64,000 nucleotides of DNA from positions 1 to 64,000 of the forward strand of contig JAAEQC010000134.1 of NCBI GenBank assembly GCA_024231905.1, written 5' to 3'. The translations under genes were made by a program, and so were the position numbers. Within the stretch, counting starts at the first letter, position 1, and the number at the start of each line of letters is the position of its first letter. The notes below the pieces were generated by a model that was not told the origin of the DNA, made no database searches, and saw only the letters and a list, made by a program, of their open reading frames with translations. Shown one piece after another: positions 40,688-48,939 of this stretch. This DNA comes from a bacterium (lineage in GTDB: Bacteria; Krumholzibacteriota; Krumholzibacteriia; LZORAL124-64-63).

Positions 40688-41944
40688 CTAGAACACCAGC
40701 CTCGTGGATGCCCCCGCGCCCAAGCCCTTGCCGTTGGCTTCGCCCAGACCGCCGCGCTGCATGACGGCCAGGTCCAGCTGGAAGAAGGCCACCTTGATCC
40801 CCAGTCCGGCGGCCAGACCCGGGTCCAGGCCGCCACCCAGGGAGGCCCCCACCCGCGGACTCAAAGCACCGACCGGACGCCATTCGGCGCCCAGATCGAT
40901 GCGCGGGACGGTGCTCGTACCGGCCCGATTCTCCAGGCCCTGGACATAGTCGGCGGCCAGGGTGAGGCCAGGCAGGTCCCAGGCCGCGCCCAGACGGACG
41001 CGGCGGGGCAGATCGGTGGAGTAGCCGGGCACGGCGTAGGTGGTGTCGGAGTCCACGACGACCTGGTCGAAGTCGTCGGTCTGGGCGTTGAGATCCGTGG
41101 CGTCGATCCGGTACTCGCGACGTTCCACGTTCCCGTCCCAGGCGATGGTGGCGAAGGCGTTGTCCAGGGCCAGGCCCAGGGACCAGGCGCCGCCGGGCGA
41201 GCGCCAGCCGACACCCAGATCCAGGCCGTAGCCCGCGCCGCCTTCGGCGGTGATGGCCGCGGCGAAGGCCTCGCCTTCGATCTCGGTCATGGAGGTGGTG
41301 ATCCGGCCGTAGGCTTCCTCCACGTGGACCTCGTAGATGCCGTACAGGTAGCTGCCGGTCGCGCCCACGGAGAGCTCACCGCCGGCGAACTCGCCCACGG
41401 GGACGCCGTAGCTCAACGAGGCCCGGGCCACGCCGAAAGCTTCGCCGTCGGTGGAGCTGAAATCCACGGTCTCGCCCGGCACGTTGCCGAAGAGCACGAG
41501 ATCGAAGAAGTCCTTGTCCAGGCGGCCGTCGCCCGCGCCCACGGCGCTGGTGGTCATGGCGAAGCTGCCCTGGGTCATGCCGACGCCGCCGAAGTCGGCA
41601 CGGGCGTCCACGCCGAAGCCCTCGACGGGAATGTCGGCCATGATCTCGGCCTTGTCCGCCTCGGTAAGCGTCTTGCCGGACAGTTCGTTGTAGCGGGCCA
41701 GGGTGAAGCTGTTGTTCTGCAGGTCCACCGTGCCTCCGGCCAGACCGATGGACATGCCTTCGGTGTGGGCCAGGAAGGCGGGGTTGGCCGTGGCGGCGTC
41801 CAGGCCCCGGGCGGAAGCGGTGCAGGCGCCACCCATGGCCAGGCTGCGGGCGTCACCGCCGGCAGTCGCTGCGTCGGCGGCCAAGAAGGCCAGCACCAGC
41901 AGGACCGCCGCCACGATCACCCTCGTATGGATCATGTTGCTCAT
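40688..41944 (-). CDS. outer-membrane beta-barrel protein (PorV/TraF-like)
   Basis: 418 residues. Signal peptide (VIVAAVLLVLAFLAADAATA), then RSLAMGGACTASARGLDAAT and ANPAFLA, the start that marks the PorV/TraF (conjugal-transfer TraF-like) barrel family, then repeated amphipathic strands (GFGVDARADFGGVGMTQGSF, ASLSYGVPVGEF, GAAWDLPGLTLAADYVQGL) and a terminal aromatic LVF. ATG at 41944 with GAGGGAGGAGCC. It follows a large lipoprotein gene by 31 bases, so the pair probably works together at the outer membrane. Confidence 0.8.
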   Translation of the reverse strand: MSNMIHTRVIVAAVLLVLAFLAADAATAGGDARSLAMGGACTASARGLDAATANPAFLAHTEGMSIGLAGGTVDLQNNSFTLARYNELSGKTLTEADKAEIMADIPVEGFGVDARADFGGVGMTQGSFAMTTSAVGAGDGRLDKDFFDLVLFGNVPGETVDFSSTDGEAFGVARASLSYGVPVGEFAGGELSVGATGSYLYGIYEVHVEEAYGRITTSMTEIEGEAFAAAITAEGGAGYGLDLGVGWRSPGGAWSLGLALDNAFATIAWDGNVERREYRIDATDLNAQTDDFDQVVVDSDTTYAVPGYSTDLPRRVRLGAAWDLPGLTLAADYVQGLENRAGTSTVPRIDLGAEWRPVGALSPRVGASLGGGLDPGLAAGLGIKVAFFQLDLAVMQRGGLGEANGKGLGAGASTRLVF

Positions 41945-41975
41945 GGCTCCTCCCTCAGCGGGGCGGGCGATATAT

Positions 41976-44021
41976 CTAGTCATCTTCAGACACCTCGAAG
42001 TTCATGCGGACCATGCCGCGGAAGACCACGTAATCGGTGGCGAGCACCTGCACGGGCTGGCCGTTCGTATCCAGCAGCTGGACCCGCACCACCGAGTACA
42101 ATCCTTCAGTTCCCAGGAGCTTGGACTCGGCCACGGTGAGGTTCACCTCGGGCGTACTCGTCACGGCGCTCATGACGCGCATGGTCAGGGGATCGACCCG
42201 GCCCGCGGACACCGTCACCGGCCCCACCGTCAGCAGCGGGTCCGTGCGGATGGTCGTGGTGTCGGGGCTGAACAGCAGGGTCGCCTCGACGCCCATGGGC
42301 AGGTGGTTGTCGATCTCCATGAGGACGTTGGCGTCCAGGGCGTGATCCGCGATGAGGTCGCGGGTGTCCTGGTCCAGGTCCAGGTCCTCGGGGTCGCCCC
42401 ACAGGTGGGAGTCGTTGATGATGATTTCCACGGGCGCCAGGATGTTCCAGTCCACCACGATGCGGTCGCCGGGGCTGACGGTGCCTACGGCGAAGGGTCC
42501 GCCGGCGCGCACGTCGCCCGCCAGGGTGACCGTCACCGGCAGGTTGTTCAGGAAGTCGACGATGGCGCTGTTGGTCTCGTCGAGAACGATCTCGGTGACC
42601 CCCGCGGCGCCGATGGGCTCGTTCACGGCCATGGTCACCAGGTTGCCGGACTCGCTGGTACCGGTGAGCACCAGGTCCGCCGTGGCCGACACGCCGGCGG
42701 TGTTGTCCACCGTGAGCACGAGGGCCGCGCGGTTGAGCTCGACGCCGTTCAGTTCGTCGGGCAGGTCGATGTCCTCGACGATGGGATCGATGGCGAAGAT
42801 CTCCTCGGGGAAGACCCCGGTAGCCGAGCCGAAGACCAGGCGCGCCGCGTCCATGGACGCACTCACGCTCGCACCGGCGGGAATGGTGACGATTCCGCCA
42901 CCGCTACCGGGGCTGGTCAGGGAGATGTTCGTGGTCAGTTGGTTGATAGGCGCGAGGCCCGGCGCCACGATCCGCGCGCCGGCGAAGTCCATGGTCGCGC
43001 CGGCGGTGGTGAAGGGCGCCAGGTCCAGAGTCAGGGCCACCGGCTGGCCGCCCGCGTCCAGGACCTCGGGCCAGGTGACGGCCGCCTGGCAGGGCACGGG
43101 CATGTCGTTGGTCATGTTGACGGTGATGACGCCGCTCTCGATGGCCGCGTCGATGAGGCCGTAGCCCGCAGGCAGGTCCACCAGTTCGTCGCGGGAGATG
43201 TCCTGGGCGGGAATCTCCGCGTCGGCCGCGAAGATCTCCAGGGGACTGAACGTCACCTCGGCGCGGATGGTTGCCGCGGCGTCCACCGTCACCGGCGTGC
43301 CGCCCGAACCGGGGGAGCCGCCGTCCAAGGCGACCATGATGGAGCCGGGCAGAACCACGCCCGCCAGGTCGGCCGTCAGTTCGGCCTGGCCTCCGGCGGG
43401 AATCTCCTGGTCGAAGTCCAGGGTGAGAATGGTACCGCCGCCGCTGGCGTCCTGGAGTCGTAGCTGGATGGCTTCGGGCGCCGTGGTCCCGGACACGGGC
43501 ACGGGCAGACCGTTGTCCAGCCGCACGGTGACGGTGCCACTGCTGATGGTCACACTGTTCACGCCCGCCAGATTTTCGGGCGGGCTCTGGACGCCGAAGA
43601 TGAAGGCCGGCACCGGCACGCTCATGCCGTTCAGGGCCCAGGCCGCCGGGTAGAGGTCACCGAGGACAAAGTCGAAGGGGTCCACCGAGGCCAGGTCCAG
43701 GGAGAAGTCGCCCAGGTCGCTGGTCAGGACGCGGGCGTCGATGTCCGCGGCCAGATCGAAATCGAGGGCCACGGTATCCGGGTCGCCCTCCACCTGGAAG
43801 CCGAGCAGGCCGTCCTGGAGGCTGACCAGGTACTCCTCGTCGTCCACCGCGTCGAGAACGTCCAGGCGCTCCTCGCCGATGGGCAGGGCGAATCGGGTCT
43901 CGAAAGTCGGGAGTTTCGGTTCGGCGATGTCGCAGCCGGAGAGGGCGAGTCCGGCCACGAGGAGTGAGAGCAGGGCGGCTGCCAGTAATGGAGCCGCAGG
44001 TGTCGATACGCGCTTGGTCAT
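41976..44021 (-). CDS. large beta-rich lipoprotein
   Basis: 681 residues. Lipobox LALSGC, then a long chain of similar beta strands (VTISSGTVTVRLDNGLPVPV, VITVNMTNDMPVPCQAAVTW, VLTVDNTAGVSATADLVLTG), suggesting several immunoglobulin-like repeats. ATG at 44021 with GGAGGGCACC. First gene of a two-gene operon with the PorV/TraF-like barrel protein. The location is probably the outer membrane. No enzymatic motif; adhesion or assembly are possible. Confidence 0.75.
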   Translation of the reverse strand: MTKRVSTPAAPLLAAALLSLLVAGLALSGCDIAEPKLPTFETRFALPIGEERLDVLDAVDDEEYLVSLQDGLLGFQVEGDPDTVALDFDLAADIDARVLTSDLGDFSLDLASVDPFDFVLGDLYPAAWALNGMSVPVPAFIFGVQSPPENLAGVNSVTISSGTVTVRLDNGLPVPVSGTTAPEAIQLRLQDASGGGTILTLDFDQEIPAGGQAELTADLAGVVLPGSIMVALDGGSPGSGGTPVTVDAAATIRAEVTFSPLEIFAADAEIPAQDISRDELVDLPAGYGLIDAAIESGVITVNMTNDMPVPCQAAVTWPEVLDAGGQPVALTLDLAPFTTAGATMDFAGARIVAPGLAPINQLTTNISLTSPGSGGGIVTIPAGASVSASMDAARLVFGSATGVFPEEIFAIDPIVEDIDLPDELNGVELNRAALVLTVDNTAGVSATADLVLTGTSESGNLVTMAVNEPIGAAGVTEIVLDETNSAIVDFLNNLPVTVTLAGDVRAGGPFAVGTVSPGDRIVVDWNILAPVEIIINDSHLWGDPEDLDLDQDTRDLIADHALDANVLMEIDNHLPMGVEATLLFSPDTTTIRTDPLLTVGPVTVSAGRVDPLTMRVMSAVTSTPEVNLTVAESKLLGTEGLYSVVRVQLLDTNGQPVQVLATDYVVFRGMVRMNFEVSEDD

Positions 44022-44417
44022 GGTGCCCTCCGAGGTGTCCGGTGGCGCATTGCGCGAACCACCGTCTTCGGGAATCACGACTGAAAGGAACGTACCGGAA
44101 GCGCGTTCACGCCCTCGCGGGGCATCCCGGGGAACGACAAGGAACAGCCGGGTGCGACGGGGCCCGGCGTATACACTCCGCGCCCAGTTGAGGGATTCCG
44201 TATTGCACAGTTACAGGGCCGGAGAATGGCAAAACGCAGTGTTTGGGCCCAACGGCGCGCGCTGACCCGCTAATTCCTATAACCTACCAAATTGCTGGCG
44301 TTTACAATGGCGACATCTTTGTCTTGATTTGCGGGGACGAAACAGTCTAATTTCTATCCGCCGAACCTGCGTCCCGCTCCCGGGACGCCCTGTCCAGCCC
44401 CGACCGGAGGGTCTCAG
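44022..44417. other. divergent intergenic region with possible promoter
   Basis: About 400 bases between the lipoprotein gene and the cytochrome gene. A plus-strand candidate promoter is TTGATT (44324), a 16-base spacer and TCTAAT (44346), some 70 bases before the cytochrome start. I see no gene or hairpin. Confidence 0.35.
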
Positions 44418-45644
44418 ATGAAGCGCTTCGTACCCGTCCTCTTGATGGTCCTGCTCGCCGGCGCCGCCCACGCGGTGGAGTCCGACTGCGAGACCTGCCA
44501 CGCCAAGATCACCCCGAATCTGGTGAAGGACTTCAACCGCGGCATCATGTCCCACGACATGGACTGCACCGGTTGCCACGGCGACGCCCACACCACCATG
44601 GACGACTACGACAAGGCCACCCTGCCCACCATCGAGACCTGCCTCGAATGCCACGACGAGCAGGTCCACCAGTACATGGACGGCAAGCACGCCCTGGGTG
44701 GCGTCGCCCTGCACGCCATGCCCAACACCCACGCCCAGCCCGACGCCTTCATCGAGGGCGGCAAGGGCTGCGGCGGCTGCCACAACCTGGGCATCACCAA
44801 CCAGGAGGAGCGCGCCAAGCTCGGCGACGACTTCTACGGCATGGACTGCCAGAACTGCCACACGCGCCACGCCTTCAAGGCCGCCGAGGCCCGGGAGCCT
44901 GAAGCCTGCCAGACCTGCCACATGGGCTTCGACCACCCCCAGTGGGAAATGTGGTCCAGCTCCAAGCACGGCGTCACCTATCTCATGAACCGGGCCATGG
45001 GCGAAGACGGCGACACGGACCGCGCGCCTACGTGCCAGACCTGCCACATGGATGAAGGCAACCACCGGGTGTTCAGCGCCTGGGGCTTCCTGGCCGTGCG
45101 CCTGCCCGAGGAAGACGCCGAGTGGATGGGCTACCGCGTGTCCATCCTCAAGGCCCTGGGCGTGCTCGACCCGGCGGGTCAGCCCACCGGCCGCCTGGAC
45201 GTGGTCAAGGCCGGCAAGGTCGCCCGCCTGACCAAGGAGGACTTCGACGCCGAGCGCGGCCGCTTCGTGGAGATCTGCGAGCGCTGCCACACGCCGAACT
45301 TCGTGGCGACCCAGTTCAAGTCCGCCGACGAGATGGTCAAGGAGATCGACAAGGTCTTCGCCGAAGCCATCGAGATCATCGCCGACCTCTACCGGGACGG
45401 CGTCATCGCCTACGACCACCGCCCCGGCGCCGAGTACCCGGACCTGCTCGAGTTCTACGACGTGGACACCAAGATCGAGCAGGTGCTCTACGAGATGTTC
45501 ATGGACCACCGCATGAAGGCCTTCCAGGGCACTTTCCACATGAACCCGGACTACGCCACCTGGTACGGCTACGCCAAGATGAAGAAGGACCTGGTGGAGA
45601 TCCGCGAGCTGGCGGGGCACATGAGGACGGCAGCTGAGCACTAG
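44418..45644 (+). CDS. octaheme cytochrome c, hydroxylamine-oxidoreductase family
   Basis: 408 residues. Signal peptide (VPVLLMVLLAGAAHAV), then eight CxxCH haem sites: Cys24, 50, 75, 118, 144, 164, 206 and 287. The spacing and the C-terminal helical stretch with the motif AFQGTFHMNPDYATWYGYAK are those of the HAO family (periplasmic octahaem enzymes such as HAO, hydrazine dehydrogenase and epsilon-HAO). These oxidise hydroxylamine/hydrazine or reduce nitrite/hydroxylamine. No membrane anchor; no HaoB or NapC-type quinol dehydrogenase is beside it, so its electron partner is unknown. Whether the Tyr cross-link of catalytic HAO exists cannot be told. Confidence 0.88.
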   Translation: MKRFVPVLLMVLLAGAAHAVESDCETCHAKITPNLVKDFNRGIMSHDMDCTGCHGDAHTTMDDYDKATLPTIETCLECHDEQVHQYMDGKHALGGVALHAMPNTHAQPDAFIEGGKGCGGCHNLGITNQEERAKLGDDFYGMDCQNCHTRHAFKAAEAREPEACQTCHMGFDHPQWEMWSSSKHGVTYLMNRAMGEDGDTDRAPTCQTCHMDEGNHRVFSAWGFLAVRLPEEDAEWMGYRVSILKALGVLDPAGQPTGRLDVVKAGKVARLTKEDFDAERGRFVEICERCHTPNFVATQFKSADEMVKEIDKVFAEAIEIIADLYRDGVIAYDHRPGAEYPDLLEFYDVDTKIEQVLYEMFMDHRMKAFQGTFHMNPDYATWYGYAKMKKDLVEIRELAGHMRTAAEH

Positions 45645-45666
45645 CAACCGCTGGCGGATGAGGGAT

Positions 45667-45704
45667 GAGCGGCCGGGCCCCTGGGGGTCCGGCCGCTCGC
45701 GTTT
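45667..45704 (+). terminator. intrinsic terminator of the cytochrome gene
   Basis: GAGCGGCCGG pairs perfectly with CCGGCCGCTC across a 12-base loop, then GCGTTTC. It starts 22 bases after the cytochrome stop; the U-run is short. It is also near the 3' end of the convergent gene at 45720. Confidence 0.6.
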
Positions 45705-45719
45705 CAGGGCAGGGTCCGC

Positions 45720-46331
45720 CTACTTGAACAGGGTCTTGATCTCGCTCCAGCTCAGGTCGTCGGCAGGCACGACGTTCATGTTGATGCCCATGACCGGCAG
45801 ACCGTAGTCGTTGGTCACCGGATCGAGGGCGAAGGGGTGGAAGCTGTCGGTTGCATCGGTGATGGCCGCGCTGCCCGGTACCGAGGCGGCGCCGGGATAG
45901 GCCGCGAGTCGAATCCCACCAGCGTTCGGAACCGCGCACTCGATGCCGATCGTCGCCAGGACGACCTGGTCGGAAACGACGGGAATCAAGCCCGAGCAGT
46001 AGAACGAGCGGAGATCGGGCGAGAGATCGAAGACTCCCGGCGGGAGGTTCACGTGACTGAAGTCCCACCCGGACGGCAGGTAGATGATCAGGTCGAAGCC
46101 TCCGAGCTCGGGAATGGGGCGATTCAACCGGTCGTTCCAGGGATTCGAGCAGATGAGATAGATGGTGTACGTGCCTGCGGTCGGTGCGTCGAGCCTCGTG
46201 TCCGACGCGGAGGTCGGATCGGGTGTCGTGAAGAGCCCGATCTCGTTGGGGTAGTGACCGATGTCGGGCTGGGCCAAGGCGCCTGAAACGAAGATGGCCA
46301 GAAGGGCCGTGGCGAGGATCAAGGGTTTCAT
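45720..46331 (-). CDS. secreted protein with C-terminal WSEIKTLFK tail
   Basis: 203 residues. Signal peptide (LILATALLAIFVSGALAQ), then a beta-rich domain (GTYTIYLICSNPWND, FDLIIYLPSGWDFSHV, QVVLATIGIECAVPNAG) and a short C-terminal segment LSWSEIKTLFK. ATG after AAGGGACACCATT. The terminal aromatic/basic tail may be an anchoring or sorting signal common in this lineage (inference). No enzymatic motif. Confidence 0.7.
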   Translation of the reverse strand: MKPLILATALLAIFVSGALAQPDIGHYPNEIGLFTTPDPTSASDTRLDAPTAGTYTIYLICSNPWNDRLNRPIPELGGFDLIIYLPSGWDFSHVNLPPGVFDLSPDLRSFYCSGLIPVVSDQVVLATIGIECAVPNAGGIRLAAYPGAASVPGSAAITDATDSFHPFALDPVTNDYGLPVMGINMNVVPADDLSWSEIKTLFK

Positions 46332-46467
46332 AATGGTGTCCCTTCGTTTGGTATCATGGCTTTTGTGATTGCTGCCCAGAATACGATATCCAGCGCTCGG
46401 TCACCTGATGAGCGCCCTCACATCTCTCCAGCTCTCGTCCTCAAACGCGCAGGGAGCGGGGCCTTGA

Positions 46468-47790
46468 TCATGGTCTGATCCCTTCATCCGTATTGTTCGC
46501 CATGGATTCCGTCGGCGGCCAATGCCCCGCTTCGAACAGCTTATGCCCCGCGAGCCACTGGGCCGTCCACACCTTGTCCGACGGGCCCGTCCCCACGACC
46601 AGGCTGTCCGGCAGTGCGCGCTGCATGAAGCTGAGGAAACCATCGGCCGGCTGGGCCATGCTGGGGCGGAACTCGTCGTCGAGGGCCAGAACGAAATTGG
46701 CCTCGCCGGCGCCGAAGGAAGTCCCGTACATGATGCCACCGTCGGGACCGCGGTAGACCTGGATGTCGTGGAACTGGAGTCGCTGGAGGCCCAGCACCTC
46801 CATGTAGGGCGCAGTGAACTGGGGCACGACCAAGCGCAGGAGCGCCGAGTCGGGTTCGGCGCTGGCGGAGCCGCAATCCGCGTCGAGGGAGGCGCCCCGC
46901 CAGTGGTCGGAATCCAGCACGATGACCGTGCCGCCCTGGTAGGCCTTGGCGTTGTTGGTGCCCCAGGCCACCACCTCGTCGCGGCCGTCATCGTCGTTGT
47001 CGAAGACGACCATGCCGTAGATGTGGCCCTTGTTGGCATACTGGCCGAGCCGCCGGCCGTCCCGGTCGATCCAGACCAGGACGCCGGGATAGTAGAAGCC
47101 GTGGGTGAAGTTCACGACCAGATCCGGCTCGCCGTCGCCGTCGAAGTCACCGCTCGCACATCTGGACACACTGAAGTTGGCGGCGTCGACGATCTCGGAT
47201 CCGAAGGCCCGCCGAATCGCGTCCACATCCGGCCCCACACTCCACAACGTATCGCCGGTGGCCCGTTTCAGGCACAGGAGCCGGCCGCCGGCGAGGGACT
47301 TGCTGCCCAGCCCTACGAGCAACTGGCCGTCGTCCCAGGGCGATTCCTCGCAGAGGTGGAAACGGGCGTCGGACTCCAGATCCCACAGCTTCATGTGGAA
47401 GATGGGGTCGACGGCCGTCAGGACATCGCGCTCCATGATAAAATGGGCATTGGTGCGGGCGTACCAGGCGAGGGCGCCGGCCGCCAGCATCACCACCGCC
47501 AGGGTGATGAACGAGCCCAGCAGGACCGGTCGCACGGGTCGGGGCGGCGCCGGAATGGCGTCCGCCTCGGATTCGTCGCCCAACAACTCGTCGACGGTCA
47601 AGCCCAAGGCCTCGGCCAGCACCAGGATCGTGCGTTCCATGACGCGTCGGCGCTTGCCCATTTCCAGGTCGCGAATGGTCTTGTAGGTCAGGCCCGCCCG
47701 AGTGGCCAACTCGGATTCAGCCAGACCGTGTTCAATACGGTAAGCGCGCAGGCGTTCGGGAAAATCGTCAGGCAACTGGATATTCGGCAT
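46468..47790 (-). CDS. HTH-transmembrane protein with FG-GAP-like propeller
   Basis: 440 residues. An XRE helix-turn-helix comes first (ERLRAYRIEHGLAESELATR, AGLTYKTIRDLEMGKRRR, ILVLAEALGLTVDELL), then a Pro-rich linker, one transmembrane helix (VLLGSFITLAVVMLAAGALAW, about 87-107), then a beta-propeller-like outer part with calcium-type DxDxDG loops (SGDFDGDGEPDLVVNF, VVFDNDDDGRDEVVAWG), as in FG-GAP/VCBS repeats. DNA-binding inside and ligand-binding outside gives a one-component membrane regulator. No target operator can be assigned. Confidence 0.8.
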   Translation of the reverse strand: MPNIQLPDDFPERLRAYRIEHGLAESELATRAGLTYKTIRDLEMGKRRRVMERTILVLAEALGLTVDELLGDESEADAIPAPPRPVRPVLLGSFITLAVVMLAAGALAWYARTNAHFIMERDVLTAVDPIFHMKLWDLESDARFHLCEESPWDDGQLLVGLGSKSLAGGRLLCLKRATGDTLWSVGPDVDAIRRAFGSEIVDAANFSVSRCASGDFDGDGEPDLVVNFTHGFYYPGVLVWIDRDGRRLGQYANKGHIYGMVVFDNDDDGRDEVVAWGTNNAKAYQGGTVIVLDSDHWRGASLDADCGSASAEPDSALLRLVVPQFTAPYMEVLGLQRLQFHDIQVYRGPDGGIMYGTSFGAGEANFVLALDDEFRPSMAQPADGFLSFMQRALPDSLVVGTGPSDKVWTAQWLAGHKLFEAGHWPPTESMANNTDEGIRP

Positions 47791-47888
47791 GGATCCCCCG
47801 CAGCATATCGGACCGCGGCGATCACGCCGCCCCGGACCTGAAAATCATGATGTTTCGATTATAAGTGACGGGGAGGGGATTGTGGACA

Positions 47889-47931
47889 AAAAACACCCGG
47901 CCACGGCATCTCGCCTTTTGCCGCGGCCGGG
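47889..47931 (-). terminator. strong intrinsic terminator
   Basis: CCGGCCACGGCA pairs with TGCCGCGGCCGG (11 of 12); on the minus strand GTGTTTTTTG follows the stem. It would end the AtpZ/DsrE transcript about 210 bases after the DsrE-like stop. No gene is seen in 47791-48139. Confidence 0.7.
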
Positions 47932-48139
47932 GTCTTCCTCGTTGCTCGCGCGGAAGGTATCTCCCATCAATCGTTCCGAGAACATCATCACCGCGCGCGT
48001 GGAAATCTGCAAAGGAAAGGCGTGATAACGGACGGAAATGTTCGGAAATCATGATCCTGCTGGGGCGGTGACTCGCTGAATTAGATTGCATGATTTCAAT
48101 TAGTTATCCATGGACAAGGTATTCGATTCCAACTCGTCC

Positions 48140-48371
48140 TCACCACACCATGGGAATAAAACCGTCCTTGATGGCCTCGCTGATAAGGGGTCCCACGTAC
48201 TGGACATCCATCCCGAGGTCAGCCAGGTTGTCCCCTTGACCATCCCGGCCCGCCAGGAACTTGCAGGCCCGCCATCCACTCGTACTTCAGGGCGTTGAGG
48301 GCATACATGGCCCCCGCGTGGGCCCTGCCCGCCTCGGCGGTGCTGATGATGACGAGGATCCGGTCGTTCAA
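48140..48371 (-). pseudogene. DsrE-like gene with frameshift
   Basis: The N-terminus ILVIISTAEAGRAHAGAMYA then LNALKYEWM is DsrE/F-like. Then the frame breaks, and the next frame gives KFLAGRDGQGDNLADLGMDV and YVGPLISEAIKDGFIPMVW, the normal ending of the family. A one-base shift near 48265 joins them. The total is ~77 residues against ~110 usual, so some sequence may also be lost. It begins TTG at 48371, overlapping the AtpZ stop (TTGA). The gene is probably inactive unless the break is a sequencing error. Confidence 0.5.
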
Positions 48372-48787
48372 GGCCTGCCTCCCGGGCCGGATTTCCTCTG
48401 CAGCATGAGAATGATCTGCCGGAAGGCTGCCACCAGGCCGAAGAGGGCGCCGCCCACACCCAACCAGGGCTCTCCGCCCAACCGACCCTCGGCGTAGTGG
48501 CCCACCAGGTAGCCCATGACCGGACCGGCGAGCATCATCATGGGGATCAAGGTGTAGTTGCCGATGTCGCGGGCCGCGCGGCCTTGGTCCTTGCGGAATC
48601 GGTCATGCAGGGGAGTGCGGTGATGATTACCGCTCTCGGCCCGGTCGGCGCGGATCTTCTTGCGCAGTTCTTCGACCTTGGCCTGGTCCGGGCGTTCGGG
48701 GAAACCATCGGGGAGCGGGGTCTCCTCGGGGGCCGATTCGGACCACCAGGGGGGCTTGGGCTTCTGACGATCGTCCTCGTCGCGCAT
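48368..48787 (-). CDS. atpZ: AtpZ/AtpI family protein
   Basis: 139 residues. A long charged N-terminal part (KVEELRKKIRADRAES, HDRFRKDQGRAARDIGNY) is followed by two transmembrane helices (TLIPMMMLAGPVMGYLVGHY and WLGVGGALFGLVAAFRQIIL), the AtpZ/AtpI form associated with F0F1-ATP synthase and cation handling. The N-terminal extension is longer than usual. ATG at 48787 with GAGGTAGCC upstream. No ATP-synthase subunit gene follows in this window; instead a frameshifted DsrE-like gene does. Confidence 0.75.
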   Translation of the reverse strand: MRDEDDRQKPKPPWWSESAPEETPLPDGFPERPDQAKVEELRKKIRADRAESGNHHRTPLHDRFRKDQGRAARDIGNYTLIPMMMLAGPVMGYLVGHYAEGRLGGEPWLGVGGALFGLVAAFRQIILMLQRKSGPGGRP

Positions 48788-48939
48788 GGCTACCTCGCAA
48801 ATGGGTGATACCCCCAATATCCTTCATCGCGACGACTGTGCCAAGGTCGGGAAACGTCCAGCTTCGTGCTGGCCGCTCGACGAGCCAGCAGGTATCATCC
48901 CGGCGCCTGCGACTCCCCACACCGTCGAGAAAGCAGCTC

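Noticed and set aside
41703..43463. 586-residue plus-strand frame
   Set aside because: Shadow of the outer-membrane protein and lipoprotein genes; no signal, domain or ribosome site.
44277..45647. 456-residue minus-strand frame over the cytochrome
   Set aside because: Antisense of the CxxCH-rich gene, whose eight haem motifs fix the coding strand.
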